From the NCBI GenBank assembly GCA_023242925.1, contig CP096134.1, positions 1 to 64,000 on the forward strand: a DNA stretch of 64,000 bases. Reading direction: 5' to 3'. Shown here in pieces: positions 17,575 to 26,617 of this stretch (positions are counted from its first letter, which is position 1; the number at the start of each line of letters is the position of its first letter). Source of the stretch: Hyphomonadaceae bacterium JAD_PAG50586_4 (lineage in GTDB: Bacteria; Pseudomonadota; Alphaproteobacteria; Caulobacterales; Aquidulcibacteraceae). The notes beneath the pieces were generated by a model. That model had not been told where the DNA came from, did no database searches, and saw only the letters and a list, made by a program, of their open reading frames with translations. The position numbers were made by a program, and so were the translations under genes.

Positions 17575-17943
17575 TTACGCAGTGCAGAGGTTGGCGACCG
17601 CCAGCTTACGGAAGAGGTGCGGCGCGGCCACCGCGCTCGACGGATAGTGCGCGAGCGCGGACGCAAAATCCGGGTGCGCGAATGCGGCGCGGAAATGCGC
17701 GACCGATTCCCAGACTGCATAGTTGAGGTAGAGCCTGCTCGCTCCCACCGCGCGATGGAGTTGCGTGGAGATGTAGCCGGGCTGCTGCTTCATCCAGTTC
17801 GCATCCCCTTCCCAGGCGCGCAGGAGCGCCGCCTCGTCCTGCAGATCGACCTCAAACACATTGACAAGAATAACCGGTGACTGCTCCTCACCGAGCTGGT
17901 TTTCAATCGGGAATGTGGCGTCCAACGCCTTGATCTGCAGCAT
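17575..17943 (-). CDS. Antibiotic biosynthesis monooxygenase (ABM) domain protein
   Basis: The 122-residue protein shows the ferredoxin-like ABM fold: VILVNVFEVDLQDEAALLRA, WEGDANWMKQQPGYISTQLH and YLNYAVWESVAHFRAAFAHP. Small proteins of this fold act as cofactor-free monooxygenases or heme-related enzymes, often protecting against reactive aromatic compounds. ATG 17943 gives MLQIKALDATFPIENQLG. It is divergent from the MarR gene, and both reading frames flank a pair of MarR-type operators, so it is probably repressed by that MarR protein. Confidence 0.83.
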   Translation of the reverse strand: MLQIKALDATFPIENQLGEEQSPVILVNVFEVDLQDEAALLRAWEGDANWMKQQPGYISTQLHRAVGASRLYLNYAVWESVAHFRAAFAHPDFASALAHYPSSAVAAPHLFRKLAVANLCTA

Positions 17944-17963
17944 GACGATGCTCCGTCCAATGT

Positions 17964-18005
17964 GACAACATACTGTCGATAAAGTCATTGACAACGTATT
18001 GTCAA
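17964..18005. promoter_or_regulatory. Paired MarR-type operators
   Basis: GACAACATACTGTC at 17964-17977 and GACAACGTATTGTC at 17990-18003 share the pattern GACAACRTAYTGTC. The second extends to TTGACAA-N4-TTGTCAA (17988-18005). Centres are 26 bp apart, between the divergent ABM and MarR genes. Confidence 0.75.
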
Positions 18006-18020
18006 TACGGAGAATGGCGC

Positions 18021-18488
18021 ATGGCCGATGAGAAGCATTCCCCAGGAGGCGCAGCGCTGACCGAGCTGGTGCTTGAAGTATTCCGCCTGAATGGTCGCCT
18101 CTTGTCTGCAGGCGACAAGCTCGTGGCTGACGCGGGCCTAACCAGCGCGCGTTGGCAAGTGTTGGGCGCGATCCATTACGCCAGCGAGCCGCAAACCGTA
18201 TCCTGGCTTGCGCGCAGCATGGGGCTAACGCGCCAAGCCGTGCAGCGCATCGTCAACGAACTTGAGGTCGAGGGCCTCATCGCCTTCAAGGCAAACCCCG
18301 CGCACCGGAGGGCCCAACTCGTGACGCTTAAACGAAGGGGACGCGCCGCCTACGCCGCCGCGGATAGGCGTCAAACGCCATGGATCAACGCGTTGGCGAA
18401 CGGGCTGGATCGGGCAGAGGTGGAACAAGCGCTGAGCCTGCTGGGCGCAGTCAGAAGCCGCCTGGAGTCAGCAAATGGTGATGACTAG
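18021..18488 (+). CDS. MarR-family transcriptional regulator
   Basis: The 155-residue protein has a winged helix-turn-helix: SARWQVLGAIHYASEPQTVS, WLARSMGLTRQAVQRIVNEL as the recognition helix, and the wing KANPAHRRAQLVTLKRRGRA. Terminal helices for dimerisation flank it. MarR proteins typically repress a neighbouring detoxification gene and release DNA on binding an aromatic ligand. ATG 18021 follows GGAGA. The paired operator just upstream, and the divergent ABM monooxygenase gene, make it the likely repressor of both. Confidence 0.9.
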   Translation: MADEKHSPGGAALTELVLEVFRLNGRLLSAGDKLVADAGLTSARWQVLGAIHYASEPQTVSWLARSMGLTRQAVQRIVNELEVEGLIAFKANPAHRRAQLVTLKRRGRAAYAAADRRQTPWINALANGLDRAEVEQALSLLGAVRSRLESANGDD

Positions 18489-19099
18489 CGGTCAGTTGTA
18501 TCCGCTCCAGACGCAGCGGGGCCGATTATGGCGACAGCAAACAATTATGATGCGAGCGATTATTTGCGGCTGAGATCACGCCGTGCGGGAGCAATGAACA
18601 TGATCGGCTGGTTTGGATGGACTGCGTCGTTCAGGTGAAATCGCGGCTACGACGCGAGGTGTCCTGTTCCAAAACGGTTCAGACCACGCCTCAGTAGTAA
18701 GCGACGGCTAACGTCTGTCTCAAGCCCGCGCTCGGGCTTGCCCGCGCGAGGGATTGGCTCCGGCAGTGTAAGCGACCGCCGCAAGCGGGTTCGCCCCGCC
18801 GGTGCTTGGCGCGCCAGATCACTGACTGCAATAGAGAGAGTAGGTCGGTCCTGCAATTCGTCGCGATGCAAGGGCGTCCAAGCGAAGTGCCCGCGACGAG
18901 CGCGCCCAGCACAGCGCTGGGCCGGACTCTCTGAAAGACTATTGACGCCGGTGTCGATTACGGGCCCCGCGTTGGCGCTCACGCAGGCGAGCCGCCTGCG
19001 CCCGATCGCATTGTTGGCTGCTTCGGCGCCAAATTGAAAAGCACCTGACCTATCCGAGACACCATGCGCGCCTAAACATTCCGGCGCAAAGGGGTGATC
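18489..19099. other. Intergenic stretch, no supported gene
   Basis: About 610 bp lie between the MarR gene and the EF-hand gene. A perfect hairpin at 18721-18740 (CAAGCCCG-CGCT-CGGGCTTG) is present without a T-tract. A short frame from about 18529 (36 codons) has no support. Confidence 0.35.
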
Positions 19100-19867
19100 A
19101 TGCGCATTCAGTTGGCGCTTGCGGTGGCTGCTGGAGTTGCCCTCCTTGCGCCTATGGCGCGCGGCCAAGATCAATCGCCGCCCATTAGGGTTCGGCCTGA
19201 GCCTCCGCCAACCGTGGAGCAGACGGCAGGCCGAGGGCCGCTGTTTATTTCCCCAATGGGGGAGCCTTTCAGAATGCAAGAGGCCAGCCCGCCGATCACG
19301 GTTTGGTTTAGCGAAAGCGACAGCGACGGCGATGGCCGGCTCGCCCGTGAAGAATTCATCCGCCAAGCCATGGCGTTCTTCGAGAGTCGGTTGGACGCCA
19401 ATGGCGACGGATCGGCAACCTCGTTTGAGTCGAACGCACTTTGGAGTGATCATGCGCCAGAGATGTTGGCGGGCGGGCGGATGCCCCCGCGCGGCATGCG
19501 TCCGCCCGCCGGCGGTCGTCCCCCTGGCGGCGGTCGTCCCCCTGGCGGCGGTCGTCCCCCTGGCGGCGGCGGTCCCCCTGGCAGCGGTGGGCCGCCTGGA
19601 GGTGGAGCGCCAAGCGTATTTGGCGCCATGCAACCCCCTCCAACCGGTGCTCGCATGTTCGGCATCACCAATGACGCCGAACCAGTTATGTCCTGCGATC
19701 AGGATCTCAGCCGTCGTGTGACCATTGAGGAGTTTGAGGCGTGCGCTGTGCGCCGGTTTCACATGCTTGATGCTGATGGCGATGGGTATTTCGTGCTCGC
19801 CGAGTCCGAGCGTGCGGAAATCATGGCGCGCGGACGACGTCCGCCGCCTCCGCGTGAGTGGCGCTGA
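19100..19867 (+). CDS. Secreted EF-hand protein with Gly-Pro-rich linker
   Basis: The 255-residue protein has a Sec signal (MRIQLALAVAAGVALLAPMA, cleavage near RGQ). Four EF-hand-like loops are present: DSDGDGRLAREE and DANGDGSATSFE in the first half, DQDLSRRVTIEE (degenerate) and DADGDGYFVLAE near the C-terminus. Between the pairs is a linker of GGRPPG repeats encoded by perfect 18-bp repeats at 19511-19564. It probably binds calcium in the periplasm or outside the cell. ATG 19100 follows an AAAGGGG ribosome-binding site. A second EF-hand protein follows about 180 bp downstream. Confidence 0.85.
   Translation: MRIQLALAVAAGVALLAPMARGQDQSPPIRVRPEPPPTVEQTAGRGPLFISPMGEPFRMQEASPPITVWFSESDSDGDGRLAREEFIRQAMAFFESRLDANGDGSATSFESNALWSDHAPEMLAGGRMPPRGMRPPAGGRPPGGGRPPGGGRPPGGGGPPGSGGPPGGGAPSVFGAMQPPPTGARMFGITNDAEPVMSCDQDLSRRVTIEEFEACAVRRFHMLDADGDGYFVLAESERAEIMARGRRPPPPREWR
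19511..19564 (+). repeat. Tandem 18-bp repeats within the EF-hand gene
   Basis: Three exact units GGCGGTCGTCCCCCTGGC encode GGRPPG; degenerate units continue to about 19600. The array keeps the frame, so copy-number change would alter linker length only. Confidence 0.8.
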
Positions 19868-20048
19868 CGGTCTGATGTGCCGCTATTGTGTCAGGTCTGA
19901 CAAACTGCGCTGACACGCGCGCATTAGATTGTCAGCACCGAATGCTTGGGCTCGTTTTTTCTTCGGATGCGTGTTTTCGTTGCCTTAACCCGTTCATGAT
20001 AAAATTGTCTTGCATCTGTTTTGACGTTTTTGACAGCAGGGGACGATC

Positions 20049-20660
20049 ATGAACATATCAAGCATAGGCGGGATTAGTCCCGCCCAAATCCAACAAATGC
20101 CGCAAGCTATGTTTCAGCGTGCAGACGCTGACCAAAGTGGCGCCGTGTCGCTGGAGGAGTTTCAAAGCGGCAATCCGCTGGCTAAGCGCGGGGGCGCGTC
20201 CGGCGTGGGTGGCGCCGACACCTCTAAGATGTTCGCCAAGCTCGACGCCGATGGTGACGGTCAACTCACCCAGGTGGAGATGACACCGGGCGATGGGCAG
20301 GCCAGGCTTTCGAGCGACATCATGTCAGGGCTGCTAAGTCTGCAGTCCGGCGGCGAGGACCCGCTGCTGACCTTGTTCTCCGACACCTCAGATGGTTCCG
20401 GAGCTGCATCTGGCGAGTCAAGCGCGCGCCAGACAGAGACCAGCTTCTTCGACATCTTGATGGAGATGGGGCGTTCCAAAGACGCTAGCCAAGCTATCGC
20501 CGCGACGCGCCAAGACAATGCTTATCGCCTGAATCAACAGGCGGACGAGATCCGGAGTGGCAAGCGACACAGCGCGCTTCAGCGTTTTGGCGTGATGAAG
20601 GGGCGGCGGCGTCTCTGTGACTGGGGACGCCACCTCTCTTCGGGCGGCCGAGGCTCCTGA
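20049..20660 (+). CDS. EF-hand domain protein, 203 aa
   Basis: The protein has a canonical EF-hand pair: ADADQSGAVSLEEF at about residues 25-38 and LDADGDGQLTQVEM at about 65-78. A Ser/Gly-rich region without known motifs follows. There is no cleavable signal peptide; the N-terminus MNISSIGGISPAQIQQMPQA resembles that of proteins exported by other routes or cytosolic calcium sensors. A CAGGGG stretch precedes ATG 20049. The last 40 residues are Arg/Gly-rich and unlike the rest, so the true C-terminus may lie in another frame; I could not prove this. Confidence 0.75.
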   Translation: MNISSIGGISPAQIQQMPQAMFQRADADQSGAVSLEEFQSGNPLAKRGGASGVGGADTSKMFAKLDADGDGQLTQVEMTPGDGQARLSSDIMSGLLSLQSGGEDPLLTLFSDTSDGSGAASGESSARQTETSFFDILMEMGRSKDASQAIAATRQDNAYRLNQQADEIRSGKRHSALQRFGVMKGRRRLCDWGRHLSSGGRGS

Positions 20661-20767
20661 CAGGTCTGTCACTCTCGGGAAAAAGGCGAGACATATTCTT
20701 AAGGTAGGATGCAGACGCGTCAGATCGCTGCGATGTTCGCCGCGTTGCGCCTTAGGGAGTGCAAGAC

Positions 20768-21253
20768 ATGAAGCCTAACGCAAACCCTGGCGTCAGAATC
20801 ACGGCGTCATTGCAAGCGGTCGCCGCTGTGGCCGGCATTATGTTCATCGCTGCTCAGGGCGCGCCCGCGCTCGCGGATGATCCGCCCCTGCACGCCGGCG
20901 CTTGGGAGATAACGCGCGAGCGAAGCGGTGGCCCGGGCGGCGACGCGGTCAATACAGAGACCGTATGTTACTTAGCAGAAGCGCTGTTGGCCGATCCCGG
21001 CGCGCCTCTGCGTATGCGCCCGCCAGTCAACCGCGGCGCCGAAACCCCTGAGTGTGCAATCTCCGACTTCACCATGAATGGGGGCGCCGTGAGCTATGTC
21101 GCCGCTTGCGCGGGTCCAATGGGGACAGTGCGCGGCAATTGGAGCGGGCAGTATTCGCAAACCAGCTTCGATCTAAGCGGACAATTCCGAATGGGCTTCA
21201 TGTCCATGAATGCGCGCCTGCGCGGGCGACACGTGGGGGCGTGCAGTGGCTAG
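20768..21253 (+). CDS. DUF3617 family periplasmic protein
   Basis: The 161-residue protein has a signal sequence (RITASLQAVAAVAGIMFIAA to ALADD). DUF3617-type features follow: an early HAGAWEITRE strand, a Cys in TVCYLAEALL, CAISDFTMNGGAVSY, and paired cysteines in AACAGPMGT and the final ACSG. The function of the family is unknown. GGGAG lies before ATG 20768. It ends 27 bp before the outer-membrane factor gene and may be the first gene of that efflux operon. Confidence 0.75.
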   Translation: MKPNANPGVRITASLQAVAAVAGIMFIAAQGAPALADDPPLHAGAWEITRERSGGPGGDAVNTETVCYLAEALLADPGAPLRMRPPVNRGAETPECAISDFTMNGGAVSYVAACAGPMGTVRGNWSGQYSQTSFDLSGQFRMGFMSMNARLRGRHVGACSG

Positions 21254-21280
21254 GGCGAGTGATGCGCGAGGCGCCTATCC

Positions 21281-22694
21281 GTGAGTGCGTCCCGATCTAT
21301 GGCTGCCATGATGGCGCTGTGTTCCGTGGCTGCTTGCGCGGCCGGGCCGAATTATCGCGCGCCAACGGCAGTCAGCCTCGGCGTCGCGGACAGCTTTACT
21401 GGAGGCCAGCAGGGCGTTGCCGATGAGGATCTGGCAACATGGTGGACTCTGTTCCAAGACCCAATCTTGACCGCGTTGGTTGCGCAAGCTCTGGACGACA
21501 ATCTCGACATCGCCCAAGCCTCTGCCCGACTGGCACAATCGCGCGAAGGCTTAGATCAGGCGCGTTCTGGCTTCTTCCCTTCGCTGTCGACGGCGGGGAG
21601 CGGGCGGCAAACCGACCCTTCCGAGACGCCTGACTTTGAAACCTACGCCAACAGCGCCGACGCCCGATGGGTGGTTGATTTGTTCGGCGGCCTCCGGCGA
21701 AACGCCGAAGCTTCGCGGGCGTCTTTGGCGGCGGCGGGTTTTACTCTCGAAGATGTCCGCATTACCGTCGCCGCGGAAGTTGCGCGCAATTACGTCGACC
21801 TACGCGCGCTCCGGTTGCGCATCGCCATTGCGCGCCAAGCCCTGTCGGTTCAGAGCGACAATCTCGAGATCGCATCGTTTCGGGCTGACGCGGGGCTGGT
21901 GTCGGCGTTGGATGTTGAACAGGCCCGCGCGCAGCGCGCCACGACTGCATCTTCGATCGCAAGCTTGGAGCGCGCTGAGGCTGCTGTGCGGTTTCGTATC
22001 GCTGTGCTTGCCGGGCGAGCGCCAGGATCGCTTGATGAGATGCTGACGCGCGAAAACGGCGAGGGCCATGTGCCCGCGTCGCGTTCAACGGTGGTTGGGG
22101 CGCCCGCGGACCTCTTGCGGCGACGACCTGATGTGCGTTCGGCCGAGCGCGGCCTAGCGGCGGCAACTGCCCGCATCGGTGTCGCCGAGGCGCAGCTCTA
22201 CCCCTCCTTGGCGTTAAGCGGGCGAATTGAGTCATCGGCGTCCTCTTTCGACGCATTGAACGACACGCTGACCCAAAGTGTGCTGGCGTCGCTCACACAG
22301 CCGATTTTCGAAGGCGGCCGCTTGCGGTCAGTTGTGCGGCAGCGCCGGGCGGCGGCTGAAGAGGCGTTGGCGTTTTATCGGCTAACGGTCTTACGCGCGC
22401 TTGAAGATGTAGAAAACGCGCAGGCAGGAATTGAAGCTGCGCGCGCGCGCGAAGCAGCTCGCCGAAGCGGCCGACGCGTCACAGGCTGCAGCGGCCATCG
22501 CGAGGGCGAACTACCGAAGTGGGCTCATAGACTTTCAGCGACTGTTGGAGACAGAACGCTCGTTGCTCACTGCGGAGGATGCGCTGATCGCGGCGCAGGC
22601 AGACGAGGCGAACGCCCTTGTCCAACTCTATCTGGCGCTCGGGGGCGGCTGGACGCCGGTGGATAGTGAAATACGGGGGCGGATCGATGGCTGA
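21281..22694 (+). CDS. NodT-type outer-membrane efflux lipoprotein (frame break)
   Basis: This is a TolC-like outer-membrane factor of the NodT lipoprotein subfamily. The leader CSVAACAAGPNYRAP has a lipobox, and the two outer-membrane-efflux repeats cover residues about 60-250 and 270-460. WWTLFQDPILTALVAQAL, RRRPDVRSAERGLAAATARI and LTQPIFEGGRL are diagnostic. The first frame loses homology after EDVENAQAGIEAARA; the remainder (KQLAEAADASQAAAAIARAN to RGRIDG) continues in the next frame to the stop at 22694. The switch falls in a (GC)6G tract at 22439-22451. The start is GTG 21281 or ATG 21299. The restored stop overlaps the next start by eight bases. Confidence 0.85.
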
Positions 22695-24003
22695 CGGCGG
22701 CGCCAAGAACCAGATGCTCGATGATTTTCTGGGAAAACCCCGGTCCACGTGGATCGCGGCGAACACCAAGTGGATTGCACTTGGCGCCGCGTTTCTGGTG
22801 CTCGCCTTCGCGCTAAGTCGCTGTGTAAGCGGCCCGCCCGGTGCGTCATTCCTGACCGAACAGGTAAGGCGGGGCGACATCGAGGTCGTTGTAACCGCAA
22901 CTGGCAATCTCACGCCAACCAATCAAATCGATATCGGCTCGGAGTTGTCTGGAATTGTCGAACACGTTCTCGTTGATGTGAATGATGCTGTGACCGCCGG
23001 CCAAGCTCTAGCAATGATCGATACCGATCGCTTCAACGACGCGGTATCGCGCTCAAGTGCGTCGCTCGAGGCGAGCACAGCTTCGGTTGCGCAGGCGCGC
23101 GCAACTCTGGAAGAAGCTCAGGCGCAACTGGAGCGGCTGAGAGAGGTCAGCCGGCTTTCTGGCGGGCGGGTGCCATCACAATCGGAGATGGCCGGCCAGG
23201 AAGCGTCGGTTGCGCGAGCCGAGGCCGCGTTGCGTCTTGCGCAAGCGAATGTCCGCTCCGCGCGCGCCCAATTGTCATCTGACCGAACTCAATTGGGCAA
23301 GGCCGTGATCCGCTCACCGGTTTCGGGCGTGGTGCTGGGGCGGTCCATAGACCCAGGGCAGACGGTGCAGGCGGCATTCAGCGCACCATCGCTTTTCATT
23401 ATCGCGGAAGATCTGCGGCACATGCGTCTGGAAGTCTCCATTGACGAGGCCGACGTCGGGCTTGTGCGGGAGGGGTTGGAGGCGACGTTCACGGTAGATG
23501 CTTTTCCAGGGCGGTCTTTTCCGGCGGTTATTTCGCGCGTCAGTCTGGGCGCGAGCAATGTCTCCGGCGGCTCGTCTTCGACCAGCGCTTCAGAGAGCTC
23601 AAACGTGGTCTCATATTTGGCCATTCTGGAACTCGACAACCTGGGCATCGTTTTGCGACCAGGTATGACCGCGACGGCGTCCATCCGGGCGGAGACAACG
23701 CGGAATGTGCTGATGGTTCCGAACGCAGCGCTTCGCTTTACGCCGCCGCGCGCGCAAGCGCGCGAGGCTCGCCGCTTCACCATTCGCCCGCCCGATGCGC
23801 GTCAAGCCGAACCAGAGCAGGAACGCGGCATCGGCGTCGGCAGTCGCCAGACCGTTTACGTTCTGGAAAATGATCGATCCTTGCGCGGGATCGCCGTCGT
23901 GACCGGTCAATCCGATGGACGCTACACTGCCATTACGGCCGAAGGCCTAACTCCCGGCATGCCTGTTGTGACCGGCGTTCGCGCCGGAGCAGCGGATGGT
24001 TGA
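22687..24003 (+). CDS. MacA-like periplasmic adaptor (HlyD family)
   Basis: The 438-residue membrane-fusion protein has one N-terminal transmembrane helix (TKWIALGAAFLVLAFALSR), a biotinyl-lipoyl half (TGNLTPTNQIDIGSELSGIV), a long coiled-coil hairpin at about residues 120-210, the second lipoyl half (KAVIRSPVSGVVLGRSIDPG) and beta-barrel domains. It links the inner-membrane ABC transporter to the outer-membrane factor upstream. ATG 22687 overlaps the end of the outer-membrane factor gene, and its own end overlaps the ATPase gene by eight bases, showing a tight operon. Confidence 0.9.
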   Translation: MADGGAKNQMLDDFLGKPRSTWIAANTKWIALGAAFLVLAFALSRCVSGPPGASFLTEQVRRGDIEVVVTATGNLTPTNQIDIGSELSGIVEHVLVDVNDAVTAGQALAMIDTDRFNDAVSRSSASLEASTASVAQARATLEEAQAQLERLREVSRLSGGRVPSQSEMAGQEASVARAEAALRLAQANVRSARAQLSSDRTQLGKAVIRSPVSGVVLGRSIDPGQTVQAAFSAPSLFIIAEDLRHMRLEVSIDEADVGLVREGLEATFTVDAFPGRSFPAVISRVSLGASNVSGGSSSTSASESSNVVSYLAILELDNLGIVLRPGMTATASIRAETTRNVLMVPNAALRFTPPRAQAREARRFTIRPPDARQAEPEQERGIGVGSRQTVYVLENDRSLRGIAVVTGQSDGRYTAITAEGLTPGMPVVTGVRAGAADG

Positions 24004-24688
24004 GCCGCTTGTTCGCCTCGACAAGATTACGAAAGTCTTCGGCGACGGGCCGACGGCCTTCCAAGCCCTGCGGGGGATCGACCTTGCGGTGGAAGGCGGG
24101 GACTTCGTGGCCATTATGGGCGCGAGCGGATCGGGCAAGTCGACGGCGATGAACATCCTTGGATGCCTCGATACTCCGACCTCAGGGCGCTACTTCTTCA
24201 AGGGCGTCGAAGTGCAAGCGCTAACGCGCGATCAGCGCGCCTTGCTGCGCAGACGCTACATCGGTTTCGTTTTCCAAGGCTTCAACTTACTTCCTCGCAT
24301 GAGCGCGCTTGAGAATGTTGAACTGCCTTTGATCTATCGTGGCGAGCCGGCGGCGCGACGAAAGAGTTTTGCTATGGCCGCCCTAGCTCAGGTGGGGCTT
24401 GAGCCCTGGGCGAGCCACAAGTCAAACGAGCTCTCCGGCGGTCAGCAGCAGCGGGTTGCGATCGCGCGGGCGATCGTGACGCGGCCACAAATGCTCTTGG
24501 CGGATGAACCGACCGGCAACCTGGACAGCGAGACCTCGTTTGAGATCATGCGCTTGCTGAGGGAACTCAATCGGGGCTTGGCCGTAACCGTGATCATGAT
24601 CACGCACGAAGCAGAGATGGCCGCGTTCGCTAGTTCCGTTGTACGTCTTAGGGACGGCCTGGTTGAACAACGTGAGCTTGCGTCGTGA
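23996..24688 (+). CDS. MacB/LolD-type ABC transporter ATPase
   Basis: The 230-residue ATP-binding subunit has Walker A GASGSGKST (about residues 42-50), Q-loop FVFQGFNLLPRM, signature LSGGQQQRVAIARA, Walker B MLLADEPTGNLD and the switch His in MITHEAEMA. It powers the permease encoded next. In E. coli MacB the ATPase and permease are one chain; here they are separate, as in many related systems. It overlaps both the adaptor gene and the permease gene. Confidence 0.93.
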   Translation: MVEPLVRLDKITKVFGDGPTAFQALRGIDLAVEGGDFVAIMGASGSGKSTAMNILGCLDTPTSGRYFFKGVEVQALTRDQRALLRRRYIGFVFQGFNLLPRMSALENVELPLIYRGEPAARRKSFAMAALAQVGLEPWASHKSNELSGGQQQRVAIARAIVTRPQMLLADEPTGNLDSETSFEIMRLLRELNRGLAVTVIMITHEAEMAAFASSVVRLRDGLVEQRELAS

Positions 24689-25889
24689 TCGCCACGTCCT
24701 TTTTCTCGCCATTCGTCAGATCTATCGACACCGCACGCGGTCCCTCCTCACCGTGTTGGGGGTAGTCATCGGCGTGTTCTCGGTCATCACCATGGTGACG
24801 CTAGGCAATGGCGCAACAGAAGCAGTCCGCGCATCGATAAGCGCCCTCGGCTCCGATCTCCTGACCATCCGGCCTGGCCAGAGCGCTGGGCCGGGAGGCG
24901 GCAGCGGCGGGGGGCCTTTTGATCTCGCGGATGTCGAGGCGATCCGCGGACAAATCGGCGGCGTCGTCGTCGTCGCGGGTCAGGCGCAAACCGCCGGCGT
25001 TGCCGTGCGCAACGCGCAAAGCTGGTCGACGACGATCACTGGAACAACCAACGAGTTCTTTCGCGCGCAGCGCTTAACGATAGGAGCTGGTCGCGAGTTT
25101 ACGCATGAGGAGGAAGAGGCCGGCAAGCGCGTCTGCATCATCGGCGCAACCATCGTCGCCAACCTGTTTCAAAACACTGATCCGATTGGCCAAGTGTTTC
25201 GGGTGCGCGGGATTAGCTGTGAAGTGGTGGGCGTGCTCGAAGAGCGGGGGCAGAATGGTTTTGGCGGCGACCTCGACGACACCATCATCATGCCCCTCAA
25301 AGCAGTGCAAAGGCAATTGACCGGTAATCACGACATTGGCGCCATCGCCGTGGGCGTCGATCCGACGTTCAACAGCGCAGCGATCCAAGCAGCCATTGTG
25401 GCGCTCTTGCGCGAGCGTCGCAATCTCGACCCCACGCAGGACGATGACTTCTCCGTGCTTGATGCCAAGCAAATCGCCGACACGATTTCGGGCACTGTTG
25501 GCATCCTGACGCTGTTGGTGGGCGCCGTGGCCGGCATTAGCCTTTTGGTTGGCGGCATTGGCATTATGAACATTATGCTGGTGAGTGTGACGGAACGGAC
25601 CCGTGAAATTGGAACTCGGCTCGCGATCGGCGCGCTTGGCGACGAGGTTCTGCTTCAATTTCTCGTCGAAGCCGTCGTGCTTTCATGCTTGGGCGGCTTG
25701 GTTGGGATGGTGATTGCACTCATCATCTGCATTACGGCGGCGCCGCTTATAGGCGTGCCGTTTCTGTTTGACGCCCAGATCAATTTCCTCAGCTTTTTCT
25801 TTTCAGCCGCGATTGGGATAGGCTTTGGCTATTTTCCGGCGCGACGCGCGGCTGGCCTCAACCCCATTGAAGCGCTGCGGTACGATTAA
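24672..25889 (+). CDS. MacB-like ABC transporter permease (FtsX domain)
   Basis: The 405-residue protein has an N-terminal transmembrane helix (RHRTRSLLTVLGVVIGVFSV), a large MacB periplasmic domain (residues about 45-260) and a C-terminal FtsX domain with three helices (SGTVGILTLLVGAVAGISLL, FLVEAVVLSCLGGLVGMVIA, NFLSFFFSAAIGIGFGYFPA) ending in NPIEALRYD. It is a mechanotransmission-type transporter that drives substrates from the periplasm through the outer-membrane factor, perhaps exporting toxins, peptides or antibiotics. GTG 24672 was chosen because homology begins there; it overlaps the ATPase gene by 17 bases. Confidence 0.9.
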   Translation: MSLRRDRHVLFLAIRQIYRHRTRSLLTVLGVVIGVFSVITMVTLGNGATEAVRASISALGSDLLTIRPGQSAGPGGGSGGGPFDLADVEAIRGQIGGVVVVAGQAQTAGVAVRNAQSWSTTITGTTNEFFRAQRLTIGAGREFTHEEEEAGKRVCIIGATIVANLFQNTDPIGQVFRVRGISCEVVGVLEERGQNGFGGDLDDTIIMPLKAVQRQLTGNHDIGAIAVGVDPTFNSAAIQAAIVALLRERRNLDPTQDDDFSVLDAKQIADTISGTVGILTLLVGAVAGISLLVGGIGIMNIMLVSVTERTREIGTRLAIGALGDEVLLQFLVEAVVLSCLGGLVGMVIALIICITAAPLIGVPFLFDAQINFLSFFFSAAIGIGFGYFPARRAAGLNPIEALRYD

Positions 25890-26617
25890 TGATGAACGCC
25901 ACGCCGACGACGCCAAACGAACTGACCAGAGTTCTCCTTGTTGATGATGATGACGCCCTTCGCAAACTAATCGGCGACTTCCTGCGCGGACAAGCCTTCG
26001 AAGTGCTGGAGGCGGCGAGCGGCGCGACAATGCGCCAAGTGCTCGCAGCACACCGCGTTGATGTCGTCATTCTGGACGTCATGATGCCCGGCGAGGATGG
26101 TTTGTCCTTGGCACGCGAACTGACCGCGACATCTGATGTCGCGGTCATCTTGGTCTCGGCGCTCGGCGAGGAGACCGACCGAATTGTAGGTCTCGAAGTG
26201 GGCGCTGACGATTACTTGCCCAAGCCCGCTTCGCCGCGCGAATTGGTGGCGCGCATTCGCGCCGTGTTGCGTCGCCGCCGCGCTGGCGAGAAACAGGATG
26301 GACGCGTGTACGAGTTTGAAGGGTGGACCTTTGACGTGACGCGGCGTGTGCTTCGTGACCCTAAGTCGATCGTGATTGCGCTCTCGCAGGGCGAGTTTGC
26401 GCTGCTGCGTACCTTTCTTGAGCGCCCGCAGCGTGTGCTCAGTCGCGAGCAGCTATTGGAGTACACGCGCGGCGAGGCGAGTGAGGCGTTTGACCGCGCG
26501 ATCGACACACAGACCAGCCGCTTGAGACGGAAGCTTGCGAGCAGAAGCGAAGTGGAGATCATTCGCACCATACGCAACGAGGGTTATATGTTTGTTGCAC
26601 GGGTAGACCGGCGATGA
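25889..26617 (+). CDS. OmpR-family response regulator
   Basis: The 242-residue protein has a receiver domain with acidic pocket LLVDDDD, phosphoacceptor Asp in VVILDVMMPGEDG, Ser in ILVSALG and Lys in YLPKPASP. The C-terminal winged helix has SQGEFALLRTFLERPQRVLS and the RAIDTQTSRLRRKL recognition segment. ATG 25889 overlaps the permease stop by one base, so the regulator belongs to the efflux operon. It probably controls the operon in response to the kinase encoded next. Confidence 0.93.
   Translation: MMNATPTTPNELTRVLLVDDDDALRKLIGDFLRGQAFEVLEAASGATMRQVLAAHRVDVVILDVMMPGEDGLSLARELTATSDVAVILVSALGEETDRIVGLEVGADDYLPKPASPRELVARIRAVLRRRRAGEKQDGRVYEFEGWTFDVTRRVLRDPKSIVIALSQGEFALLRTFLERPQRVLSREQLLEYTRGEASEAFDRAIDTQTSRLRRKLASRSEVEIIRTIRNEGYMFVARVDRR

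Noticed and set aside
19511..19600. CRISPR-like array
   Set aside because: The 18-bp units are directly adjacent without spacers and encode GGRPPG in frame; this is a coding tandem repeat.
18647..19762. Long minus-strand open frame with TAARG repeats opposite the EF-hand gene
   Set aside because: It is the antisense reading of the Gly-Pro repeat region; it has no ribosome-binding site, and the plus-strand frame has a signal peptide and EF-hands.
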